A stretch of 64,000 nucleotides of DNA from Trileptium ribeirensis (Eukaryota; Nematoda; Enoplea; Enoplida; Thoracostomopsidae), in assembly GCA_030248225.1 (NCBI GenBank), contig JASANE010026440.1:1-64000 (forward strand). Reading direction: 5' to 3'. Position 1 is the stretch's first letter, and every line of letters begins with the position of its first letter. The position numbers and the translations under genes were made by a program. Shown here in pieces: positions 35,401 through 39,470 of this stretch. The notes under the pieces were generated by a model. The model ran no database searches and was not told where the DNA came from. It saw only the letters and a list, made by a program, of their open reading frames with translations.

Positions 35401-35653
35401 TCCAGGCTTTCGAAGACTGATACTTGAGAGCAGCCTTGGAGCTGATAAAGATCTGTGCTGTAATGCTAATGCAGGAGCTGACCAGCTGACACCCAGTCCT
35501 TCTCAACCCCGTACACCAGCATCGATTACATTGCATAGTAACAATGATCTGACAGACTGTACAAACACTGTTGTAACGAATAGGAACGGTCAGCTTGCAA
35601 TTACTGGACAAAGTGGTAAAGGTCTAATGAAGAAAATTTTCAAACGAAAATAG
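2351..35653 (+). CDS. PLCG: Phospholipase C gamma, 3' part (15 exons, spliced)
   Basis: The product hydrolyses PIP2 to IP3 and diacylglycerol at the plasma membrane after recruitment to phosphotyrosine on receptors. Exons: 2351-2482, 4608-4709, 6378-6445, 9866-10039, 12787-12975, 18789-18917, 19987-20148, 22080-22207, 23189-23370, 24614-24816, 26444-26560, 29051-29334, 31099-31325, 32650-32942, 35246-35653. All introns are GT-AG and phases match throughout, giving 931 codons plus stop. Domain order is split PH (N half), N-SH2, C-SH2, SH3, split PH (C half), PLC Y box and C2, an order unique to PLC gamma. The N-terminal PH, EF-hands and X box with the catalytic histidines are outside the window. 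The tail after C2 is Ser/Thr/Asn-rich and ends GKGLMKKIFKRK. No premature stop or frameshift is seen. No AATAAA was spotted close after the stop, so the 3' end is unknown. Confidence 0.95.
3675..4026. repeat. Recent 177-bp tandem duplication
   Basis: The block beginning ATAATTTTCCCATTGTTACA at 3675 recurs at 3852 almost unchanged; a lost G near 3978 and one C/A change in the CAGTCACC/CAGTAACC part are the differences I see. Both copies include the start of the neighbouring mariner-type TIR element, so the duplication broke inside that element. Confidence 0.9.
3993..4141. mobile_element. Mariner-like MITE, 149 bp, TA target duplication
   Basis: The element starts CAGTAACCGCCA and ends GGCGCGTACTG, and is flanked by TA on both sides (3991-3992, 4142-4143). 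The termini are inverted repeats of roughly 30 bp with mismatches. TA duplication and a CAGT terminus are typical of Tc1/mariner elements. A diverged relative lies near 6800-6930. Confidence 0.75.
4608..4709 (+). CDS. PLCG: PLC-gamma exon b: acidic linker before N-SH2
   Basis: Acceptor AATTTTACAG, donor GCGG|GTAAGA. With the incoming G it reads ESANHILSSVAEGAGSPRR and then a run rich in Asp (VASDDDRADDNESQAG). Human PLC gamma has an acidic linker at the same place, after YYSEET. No Pfam-like fold is visible. Confidence 0.85.
4956..5197. mobile_element. Hairpin MITE, 242 bp
   Basis: The ends CACTCAAAATATTTTG and CAAAGTATTTTGAGTG are inverted repeats. The complementarity continues inward with indels (TGCACCACCAGATATT against AATATCTGATGGTGCA, then AAAGAACTATT against AATAGTTCT), so nearly the whole element could fold. 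No coding capacity. The class is not certain. Confidence 0.75.
5347..6107. mobile_element. TIR element family A, copy 1 (761 bp)
   Basis: The left end CAGAACGTAGTGAAAC is mirrored at the right end as GCTTCACTACCTTCTG. A second, diverged full-length copy lies at 33986-34735, sharing blocks such as GATTTTCATGATCTTGGGCT and CACGGAAGCAA. Frames inside are not conserved between copies, so it looks non-autonomous. I could not define a target-site duplication, and the superfamily is not identified. Confidence 0.75.
6378..6445 (+). CDS. PLCG: PLC-gamma exon c: linker exon before N-SH2
   Basis: Acceptor TTTCTTTTAG, donor GAG|GTCAGT, 68 bp. With the incoming G it reads GEVASTGGDEVYTANVEDMH and then ISE. 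It is short and without a fold, but it restores phase 0 for the SH2 exon. Its final ISE sits where human PLC gamma has SNEK before WFHGKL. Moderately sure, because a linker has little sequence signature. Confidence 0.75.
6800..6930. mobile_element. Diverged relative of the 3993-4141 mariner-like MITE
   Basis: It shares the central TGTTCTAAAAAT...ATTTATTATTAAT and the right-end block CTCGAAGTGCGACTGTCAC then CTGGCGCGTGTTGTA with the copy at 3993-4141. The left end has decayed and exact borders are uncertain. Confidence 0.55.
7343..7599. mobile_element. TIR element family B, copy 1 (257 bp)
   Basis: Ends CAATGCTCGCCAGAAATGAG and CTCATTTCTGGCGAGTATTG form a near-perfect inverted repeat; TA precedes the left end. 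The interior is an irregular repetition of the word TTCGAACA. Copies 2 and 3 lie at 37325-37530 and 29462-29633. The termini resemble those of the mariner-like MITE at 3993. Confidence 0.8.
9866..10039 (+). CDS. PLCG: PLC-gamma exon d: N-SH2 domain, first part
   Basis: Acceptor AAGCTTTCAG, donor CACAG|GTTCAA, phase 0 at both ends, 58 codons. It begins IWFHGKLSRDDVVHILRK, followed by DGLFMVRESNMFPGDY and VHHCRIKTAQ. FMVRES is the phosphotyrosine-binding core with its invariant Arg, and HCRI is the beta-D signature. It is about 10 residues shorter in the alpha-A region than the human N-SH2. Confidence 0.97.
10040..12786 (+). other. Intron with a long chance ORF and a TIR element
   Basis: The 2747-bp intron holds a 223-codon open frame (11259-11930, judged non-coding) and a TIR-bounded repeat (about 11834-12223). 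The stretch 10260-10760 is somewhat richer in C+G but shows no gene. Confidence 0.6.
11834..12223. mobile_element. TIR repeat family C, copy 1 (decayed)
   Basis: This block aligns with 23962-24280: shared words include CTACATGTTCATT / CTTCATGTTCATT, AATAAATTTTG-type, TGCATGTATTTTCA, ACATGGGG and AAAGTGGGGTCCCCC. The termini here (AGGCCTATCTACAG and CGTGGACATGCC) are decayed versions of the cleaner ends of copy 2. No coding capacity seen. Confidence 0.6.
12787..12975 (+). CDS. PLCG: PLC-gamma exon e: end of N-SH2, start of C-SH2
   Basis: Acceptor CAATTTTAG, donor GAGAAG|GTAGAT, phase 0 throughout, 63 codons. It contains SIYELISYYQERALR, the SH2 alpha-B region (human SLYDLITHYQQVPLR), then CPQPSPHES and the first C-SH2 residues AVWFAGDISKEK. 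The very short spacer between the two SH2 domains is a PLC-gamma hallmark. Confidence 0.97.
13040..13359. repeat. Tandem duplication, period about 175 bp
   Basis: GACATTTCCACAATGT occurs at 13121 and again at 13296, with matching flanks before and after (ATGTAGCTGTTAG / ATGTATCTGCTAG; CTGAGCTATATAGCCAGTAAT). The second unit is interrupted by the hAT-like insertion and resumes at 14191. Confidence 0.75.
13360..14190. mobile_element. hAT-like non-autonomous insertion, 831 bp
   Basis: It is flanked by a direct repeat CCCCCGACT (13351-13359 and 14191-14199), and the sequence resumes after it exactly as the related repeat unit predicts (GAGCTATATAGCCAGTAAT). Ends are TGGGAACGACC and GTCCCTA. The subterminal regions carry the palindrome TTCGGCCGAA, once on the left and four times on the right (14076-14181). 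An 8-bp-type target duplication and terminal GGGA suggest hAT; no transposase frame is seen. Confidence 0.8.
14930..17058 (-). pseudogene. Degraded mobile-element gene with PWWP-like N-terminus and RNase H-like core
   Basis: Reading antisense from 17058: a PWWP-like domain (MNKYQIGDYVWIRGKSSRWP with SRWPG as the PWWP motif, then VYYFADDT, a frameshift, and YVHIRNLEPYYCNQL); a 214-codon frame with three 39-residue repeats and an acidic Ser/Glu stretch; a Cys motif region (YTCKCSFKCSTTFTEDERAA); VCLGFLLATLGLKNDS; ACGGQNRNINVAVILLN; DHKFLE, a stop, GHTLMDVDSMHARIEKAKK; and a C-terminal part with IKISTKKYRDLQDLV and AIPKRCSPFCDNLP. The C/C/C, VC..FL.TLG, GGQN.N and KGHT..VDS motifs are those of a widespread family of uncharacterised, probably transposon-derived animal proteins (I believe the DUF7869-type family; from memory). 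At least three frameshifts or stops show it is dead. It lies antisense in the largest intron. Confidence 0.75.
16333..16683 (-). repeat. Three in-frame 117-bp (39-residue) repeats inside the mobile gene
   Basis: CTGACGATTGACAGCCCGAG occurs at 16333, 16450 and 16567, and the start of a fourth at 16684, each 117 bp apart. Units are nearly identical and a multiple of three, so they keep the antisense frame; each encodes a Ser/Thr/Ala-rich module with VAFSTTAIIDTQAAS as core. Confidence 0.9.
17059..18788 (+). other. Rest of intron, nothing identified
   Basis: No gene, RNA or clear repeat border was seen. The 5' end of the mobile gene at 14930-17058 should lie here, but I could not find a matching pair of terminal inverted repeats around it. 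Confidence 0.5.
18789..18917 (+). CDS. PLCG: PLC-gamma exon f: C-SH2 core
   Basis: Acceptor TTTTATAG, donor AAACAG|GTAAAA, phase 0, 43 codons. It reads AEEMLNLVPKDGTFLIRKSQ and ends GEIKHCRLKQ. FLIRKS is the C-SH2 phosphotyrosine pocket (human FLVRKR) with the invariant Arg kept, and KHCR matches exactly. Confidence 0.97.
18918..19986 (+). other. Intron, nothing identified
   Basis: AT-rich 1069-bp intron with only short frames; no repeat or gene recognised. Confidence 0.6.
19987..20148 (+). CDS. PLCG: PLC-gamma exon g: end of C-SH2 and linker
   Basis: Acceptor TTATTTATAG, donor GTTGAG|GTGAGT, phase 0, 54 codons. EGRLYVMGHRQFENLVKLVE corresponds to human EGQTVMLGNSEFDSLVDLIS; LKYPVHEQSI matches LRYPINEEAL at the end of C-SH2. 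The linker continues QEYQSMTTSPVE. Confidence 0.96.
20149..22079 (+). other. Intron with TGTAT-rich region and minisatellite
   Basis: About 20810-21190 is dense in TGTAT/ATACA words on both strands (for example TTTGTATGAAT, GTATGATTATTTATATAC) without a fixed period. The minisatellite at 21384-21807 follows. No coding signal. Confidence 0.65.
21384..21807. repeat. Minisatellite, eight units of about 53 bp
   Basis: Each unit follows AGGTCGTGCTGTTTTAGTGC, then AAACGGTGTCGTGCTGAATT, then TATCATAGAAGAA. Eight consecutive units are seen, differing by a few substitutions and single-base gaps. Alternating variants (GTGCTG/GTGTTG, AGTGC/ATTGC/AGTTC) suggest higher-order duplication. Units abut directly with no spacers, so it is not a CRISPR array. 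Confidence 0.95.
22080..22207 (+). CDS. PLCG: PLC-gamma exon h: activation-linker tyrosine and first part of SH3
   Basis: Acceptor AAATTTTTAG, donor GATTG|GTAAGG; it ends two bases into a Trp codon. It reads GSYMVLEETKARARYPYS, NADELSFPVCAVITII and SKDNPDW. ARYPYSAQNADELSF is the SH3 RT loop (human ALFDYKAQREDELTF). The Tyr in GSYMV is at the position of human Tyr783 (GFYVE). Confidence 0.96.
22208..23188 (+). other. Intron with a possible LINE fragment
   Basis: A short stretch near 22770-22930 resembles the extreme C-terminus of LINE reverse transcriptases. The rest of the 981 bp shows nothing. Confidence 0.5.
22770..22930 (+). mobile_element. LINE ORF2 C-terminal fragment (possible)
   Basis: The frame ITAVRLRWLEHILGMSDIRL, a stop, then FATALQQHWRLARRRA resembles the common LINE tail RRWxGHVxRMxxxRLPR...WxxxRGG. 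It is too short to classify, and it is broken. Confidence 0.45.
23189..23370 (+). CDS. PLCG: PLC-gamma exon i: end of SH3 and linker to second PH half
   Basis: Acceptor AATTCAAG (AAG rather than CAG), donor GATT|GTGAGT. The first base completes Trp, giving the SH3 double Trp: WWTGEYCGRRGLLPAPYVQE (human [21 protein letters not shown]). The linker continues with DSCETRTMGTIDLASLT and ends EFELD. The AAG acceptor is forced by the phase and by the WW motif. Confidence 0.95.
23371..24613 (+). other. Intron with TIR repeat family C copy 2
   Basis: Besides the element at 23962-24280, a run of AAAAGTGGGG-like words lies at 23560-23635. No gene seen. Confidence 0.6.
23962..24280. mobile_element. TIR repeat family C, copy 2
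   Basis: The ends GGCCTGTCCACAGCC and CGCTGTGGACAGGCC are inverted repeats. The interior aligns with 11834-12223. Length about 319 bp, no coding frame; superfamily not identified. Confidence 0.7.
24614..24816 (+). CDS. PLCG: PLC-gamma exon j: C-terminal half of split PH, start of Y box
   Basis: Acceptor TTATGTTTAG, donor TGTCAG|GTAGGG. With the incoming T it starts STPVFGFIIHHDKHEAQLAA; TAEDRELWINQLLEGAE is the PH C-terminal helix with its invariant Trp (human SQEELQDWVKKIREVAQ). KERIMKIASQLSDLVVYCQ begins the catalytic Y region (human RKKIALELSELVVYCR). Confidence 0.97.
24817..26443 (+). other. Intron with a tandem array
   Basis: Contains the array at 25900-26340 just upstream of the acceptor; the first kilobase shows nothing. 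Confidence 0.6.
25900..26340. repeat. Tandem array, period about 164-171 bp, 2.5 copies
   Basis: The block TTTTCGTGCATTTCGAG ... CACTTTTGAAACCCAT recurs at about 25916, 26087 and 26251, and TTTTCATTGGTTATAGAGATAT-like words precede the second and third. Copies are roughly three-quarters identical by eye. Confidence 0.7.
26444..26560 (+). CDS. PLCG: PLC-gamma exon k: Y box
   Basis: Acceptor TTGTTTTTAG, donor TACCAG|GTGAGT, phase 0, 39 codons. AVPFNRTRIPGSFYEMCSFS and HEKFVDQGLVKFNQYQ correspond to human PVPFDEEK...CYRDMSSFPETKAEKYVN...FLQYN. It is the second catalytic half of the TIM barrel. Confidence 0.96.
26561..29050 (+). other. Intron with a tandem array
   Basis: Holds the array at 27720-28150. 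A pyrimidine-rich tract with repeated TTTTTC words lies at 27110-27230. No gene was recognised in the rest. Confidence 0.6.
27720..28150. repeat. Tandem array, period about 158 bp, nearly three copies
   Basis: The words AACGATG(C)GATGATTGATTT / CACGATGGATTGATTTG / AACGATGGATTTATTTA recur near 27733, 27886 and 28049, and TTGGTTTCCAATCTAACC-like words precede the second and third. Diverged copies. Confidence 0.65.
29051..29334 (+). CDS. PLCG: PLC-gamma exon l: Y box core and start of C2
   Basis: Acceptor CTCATGACAG, donor TTTAG|GTGAGT; leaves with two bases. It includes ISRVYPNASRVTSGNFNPMP, CQMVALNYQTPDKPMQLNQG and CGYVVKPNYMNTEGFNPND. MVALNYQTPDKPMQLN is the strongly conserved substrate-barrel motif (human LVALNFQTPDKPMQMN). 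PIVLTVRIIAGRHLFR opens the C2 domain. Confidence 0.98.
29462..29633. mobile_element. TIR element family B, copy 3 (diverged)
   Basis: Starts CAGTGCTCGCC and ends near TTTCTGGCAAGTAATG, decayed forms of the family B termini. The interior keeps GAACATCAAACAGAAG and TTGAACAAATTTGAAAAAGCG of the other copies. Confidence 0.65.
30061..30582. mobile_element. Foldback element, two arms of about 250 bp
   Basis: TTTCGGTTATGCC at the left is mirrored by GGCATAACCGAAA at the right, and complementarity continues inward with indels (CGACTTTTCTCGGCGAGGCGG against CCGCCTCGTCGACCTGAG). The centre is TTAACGACTTAG and CTAAGTCGTTAA around a few bases. Arms are roughly three-quarters identical, so it is old. No coding frame. 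Confidence 0.85.
30770..30990 (-). mobile_element. tRNA-derived SINE (antisense)
   Basis: On the minus strand TGGCTCAGTCG (plus 30971-30981) matches a Pol III A box and GTGTTCGAACC (plus 30920-30930) a B box, about 50 bp apart as in tRNA genes. The head can form a CTC/GAG D-stem, but anticodon and acceptor stems are poor. A non-tRNA body with GGCGACCGATTACGATG and CTTACGGCTACAGTCCCC follows. The end towards 30770 is uncertain. No second copy was seen in the window. Confidence 0.7.
31099..31325 (+). CDS. PLCG: PLC-gamma exon m: C2 domain
   Basis: Acceptor ATTTGTCAG, donor CAAG|GTAACA; one base is left over. With the incoming AG it reads RRDRNKGVASPYVELEILGF, HDNNGLNPIWSRTFEFNV and VALIRFQVLEADFLGRSDPF. 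NGLNPIW and FLRF-like ALIRFQV are the C2 signatures of PLC enzymes (human NGLNPVW, FLRFVVYEED). Confidence 0.97.
31326..32649 (+). other. Intron, nothing identified
   Basis: 1324 bp of AT-rich sequence with short frames only; no repeat family recognised. Confidence 0.6.
32650..32942 (+). CDS. PLCG: PLC-gamma exon n: end of C2 and start of tail
   Basis: Acceptor GTATTTCAG, donor GTGCG|GTAAGT. Completes Val and reads VYPLSCIRPGYRSVPLRNQY then SEELELLSLLVHVDIRGL, matching human GYRAVPLKNNYSEDLELASLLIKIDI. After this the tail is polar (LANGYTKPLQIPSSLD, INDEQIEHSAFRKEQHPNE) and without a known fold. Confidence 0.96.
33530..33840. repeat. Tandem duplication, period 169 bp
   Basis: TGATTTTAGGTTCCCAGATC at 33562 recurs as TGATTTTAGGTCCCCAGGTC at 33731, each followed by AAAAAATT(A/T)A(A)GGG, GCATGG/GCTAGG and AATATTTTTGCCTTGC. 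The second unit is shorter. Confidence 0.75.
33986..34735. mobile_element. TIR element family A, copy 2 (750 bp)
   Basis: Ends CAGAACGTAGTGAAAC and GCTTCACTACGTTCTG are a cleaner inverted pair than in copy 1 at 5347-6107. Interior similarity to copy 1 runs end to end with many substitutions and gaps. Confidence 0.8.
35246..35653 (+). CDS. PLCG: PLC-gamma last exon: Ser/Thr-rich tail with basic C-terminus
   Basis: Acceptor AAATTTAG, phase 0, 135 codons and TAG. It reads GAGSEKETTAVLGSSLPN and is rich in Ser, Thr, Asn and Pro (TPSPSQPRTPASITLHSN). The last 12 residues, GKGLMKKIFKRK, form an amphipathic basic stretch that could bind acidic lipid or serve as a nuclear signal. The tail has no counterpart I recognise in human PLC gamma. 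The phase fit with exon n and the 136-codon open frame support it. Confidence 0.88.
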   Translation, partial: GAGSEKETTAVLGSSLPNIVTSGTPSRFSNMATTANAPSTPRSYNLAIADADPGFRRLILESSLGADKDLCCNANAGADQLTPSPSQPRTPASITLHSNNDLTDCTNTVVTNRNGQLAITGQSGKGLMKKIFKRK

Positions 35654-38119
35654 TGTACAAACTATAGAAATTATTCCACGAAAAGAACCTCTAAGATATG
35701 CTAATCAGCATATAATAAGCTTTTCCTTAACATAAAGCGTAGTGATTTCGTATGTTTATTGATTATACTACCAAGAATGCATAGGGGAAGAGTATGACAC
35801 TACCCTACACTTTAATGCTAGTTCGTGTATGATGACATTTGCAATTCCAGCTGTATTCCCTCTCGTTTGTGGGGGTAATTCATACACAGATCCGCCACGT
35901 TTTATGGGGAGTATCTCAGATTGGGTAGGTCTGACCCCCTCAGTTTTGAGGGGGGTCGATGGAACCGGTAACTGCTTTTCAGCCGACCCCCTAATTTTTA
36001 TTCATTTCTCCGAGAACAGGTAATAATAATCACAATCCTATTTTGTGCCAAGTATAGCATATCTGATTTTTGTTACACATCGTATATGTGATTATTTCTT
36101 AAGCGTTTTAAGCGTTTTGTGCTGTAATATAGCTATTTACGCCACGGTAATACGAACTATTAATTCGGCAAAGATTAATTTTTACTTCTTTTACTTAAAA
36201 CAAACCGTACACGCATGCGTAAGTTGTAAGCAAATACAAAACATCATCTAGGAATGGTTGCTGCATATAGCCAACTTATTACACGCATGCTAAGTCACGC
36301 ATTAAAATGCCAAAAGTATCGAATGAATGAATGAATATTTCAAATTTTCTATTATGTTGAGTTGACAAAATTATATTTATAGATAGTGTTTGGGCAATTT
36401 ACATTATTATACAAGTTTAGCTAAACTTAATTATTCCACGTATAAATTAGTGACAAATGGGTTGAATGAATGCGGTGCGATTTTCGCGCTGCGATTTTGA
36501 AGACCCGCACGACACAGCCGTACAAGCATTTTGCAGTGCAAGCTTTTGTGTATATGTGTACTGATTGGATAGCAAGGATTTAAGAACACAGTTTTCAACA
36601 AAATTGTGTTCATTTGAACTTTGCTCAGTTATTATCGGTAAAAGACAACCCGATTCAGCCTAAAATATTTACAGATAGTATGGCGTTATTTGATAATTTT
36701 ACACATTGCAATGTGATTACAAGAATCCAATGTTCGAGCAAAGAAGATGTAAAGCTCGCGTGTTCCCGTTAATGTACATATATAGGCTGGTAATGAATTG
36801 TTTTCCGGCTTTGGCTTAGATTTTCGCAGCGTGACGTTTATTAAGGCCCAACATGCTAGTATAACTGATAAAGCTCCAACCAATTTGTGTACAGAAGCGA
36901 AGCGCAGCGAAATAAATTTCACACTATCTGTATGCTCAGATAAAGTATTATGTCCAGTGTAACTCAGATCACACACAGGAGTGCTATTGTTGTAACGCAT
37001 ATTTATCGCACTGGCAGACCAAGAAAACCCGAGATACACCAAGGCGATGGGTTATTTATTGTTAATTTCTTACAGCTCCTGTTTCAAATTCACCATTTTT
37101 CATTTTTGCTTGTTTATAATAGTATTACATACATATTTCTAAATTACGCTATTAATGGAAGCGAACGGTTGACGTGATGTTAGGCATCTAAAAGCATAAA
37201 GAAAGTACGCCATTACTTGCCTATTTTGAGCATTTATAAAATTACCTTGTTTTAGCTCATGGCAGAGTACTTCACGAATTGTACTAACCAGAGATGGGGT
37301 ATAAAACGTTTATCGGATCACATACAGTACTCGCCAGAAATGAGTGTCACATTTCGAATGAACGAACATCGGACAGAAATTGAACAAAATTTATTTATTC
37401 TCGAACACTTTTCGAACAAATTTAAAAAAGTGCTCCAAAATTTCGAACACATTTCGAACAAACTTTTGAATTTATCGAACGAACTTCCAGCGAACATCGA
37501 ACGAACAGCATTCATTTCTGGCGAGTAGTATACATCTGTGGATGTTTGATGTATTCTGTATTAAACGACGCTCGTGTACCATCTACTTCATCCTAACTTC
37601 ACTCTGCCTGTAGCTATACTATGAACAGAACGGTCACAGCGGAGCATCTAGTTGTTTGTAAAATTATAATGTTGAGACATATCATAAAACTGGTATTTGG
37701 ACTGCTTGTATGTAAGCTACTAACAAAAAATGCTGTGATTTGCTATCACTTTCATGCTTAGCTTGTATAGTTTCATTATTAATAATGCATATCATTTGTC
37801 TGTTATGTATATTGTGTCACCTCATGTGCTACTTACTATTAAGCTGCGCCAAATTTTCACGTCGTGTTGCTAATATTGTATGTATTTCTTGGCTTCAAGT
37901 CGGTGCTTTGTTGCCTTAGCAGTCTATAGCTATTATAATTATGTGCTAAAATTCTAGTTATATATATGTCCTAACATGTTTCGATGTTTTTTCTATGATA
38001 TGTATTTTGCAAAAACTTCACGTTGTTGAGGTTAAATTTATTTACGAGGCCATTCATTCTTCGGCTGCGTTTATCTTCTAGAGAAGGGGTGCTCTAAAAT
38101 TTCTAGCTTTGTGCTAAAT
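35654..38119. other. 3' flank and intergenic DNA
   Basis: Includes the PLC-gamma 3' UTR, whose end I cannot place. A C-run/G-run stretch with GACCCCCTCAGTTTTGAGGG lies near 35930-36000. A family B element lies at 37325-37530. No other gene was recognised. Confidence 0.6.
37325..37530. mobile_element. TIR element family B, copy 2 (206 bp)
   Basis: Starts CAGTACTCGCCAGAAATGAG and ends TTCATTTCTGGCGAGTAGTA, flanked by TA on both sides (37323-37324, 37531-37532). The interior repeats TTCGAACA like copy 1 and is shorter by about 50 bp. Confidence 0.85.
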
Positions 38120-38480
38120 AGATTAATTTTGCCTTCGACTTGACATTTATAGTTATGTATGTAGCAAGTTACAAAAATGCAATGGACAAGCTCGATTGTG
38201 CTAAATAGATTATTTTCGAGTTGGCATTGTTAGTTATCTATGTAGGATTACAATTTACAAAAATACAATGGGCAAGCTTCTTCCGAAACTCGATTGGGTT
38301 AAATAGATCATTTTCGCCTTCGACGTGACATTTTTAATTATGTATGTAGAATTACAATTTACAAAAATACAATGGGCAAGCTTGTGCCGAAATTCGATTG
38401 GGTTAAAATAATATTTTTCATTTAACTTGACATTTTTACTTATGTATATAGGATTACAATGTGCATGCGATCTTGTGAAA
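38120..38480. repeat. Tandem array, about 85-110 bp units, about four copies
   Basis: ACAAAAATACAATGGGCAAGCTT with GATTGGGTTAAATAGAT and TTGACATTTTTAGTTATGTA-type words recurs about four times, the middle copies about 110 bp apart; the first copy is shorter. Confidence 0.8.
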
Positions 38481-38599
38481 CGGAGCGAGTGATTTTTCAT
38501 TTATCACTTATCATTTGAGTAACCACCTGTAACAGGCTGTGTTTGTTGTATATACCTGAACTGTCTGAAACACTAAACTCGTTGAAACTCCAAAAACCT

Positions 38600-39470
38600 T
38601 GTGGACCCTAAATCTATCTAGAACAGCTGACAATGTATGAAGCATTTGTGCTGGACACTAGATAACCTACTGATTCCATACTATTCAACCTACCGAAAAC
38701 CTATATAGACAATTCTTGAAAGCTCTGCTCGCAGTACGAAACCATGCAACTAAAGACAGGATCTATTTTAGAAATCGGGTTCATTGACCCTAAACACACT
38801 GAAAACATTTGAAAAGGCAGGAAATATACTTATTGGTCTCTAGATAACCGAACCATCGTATTCAGTATGCAAAAACATCTATATATAGACTATTTTTGAT
38901 ATCATGTACCAGATTAATGAAGAATTACTATATTCTGGAAATCGGATTCAATGACTTTTAATGCACTGAAAGCCTTTCAAAACACATGAAATATATTGAC
39001 TGGTCTATAAATAACCGAACCGTCGTATTCAGTATGCCAAAAACCCTATATAGACTATTTTTATACCTTGTACCAAACAGCGGCAGACAGACTATATTTT
39101 GAACGTCGGGATCAGAGACACTTATCCCACTGAAAACCCATGAAAAGGCATGAAATATCCACCCTGGACTCTAAATAACGAAGTCATCCTATTCAGTGTT
39201 CAGCAAAACCTGCATACAGACCATTCTTGACCTCCTGCACACAAACAAAATGCATTTACATAACCGAATAAAAGTGAAAAAGCACATTTTGGAAATCGGG
39301 TTCGTCGACCGTAAACCCTTCAAACCCCTTGAAAAGGTACAATATAGCCACGGTAGGTTCAGATAGCAAAACCATCGTATCCAGCAAGCTTGACAACCTA
39401 ATAGACACTCACTGTAAGGTAAAAACACGCAATAACATGCCGAAATTTGAAAAATTGGTATTTCTGGCAA
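38600..39470. repeat. Diverged satellite, about five units of 163-189 bp
   Basis: The landmark AACCATCGTATTCAGTATGC recurs, decaying, near 38668, 38851, 39018, 39181 and 39370. Between landmarks the order is the same: CTATATAGAC, GGAAATCGGGTTCATTGACC, CACTGAAAA, TGAAAAGGCATGAAATAT, then a TCTAAATAACC-like word. Confidence 0.85.

Noticed and set aside
36686..37042. 118-codon minus-strand frame in the 3' flank
   Set aside because: No domain, no signal peptide and no splice context that would make it convincing; length is within chance for this amount of sequence.
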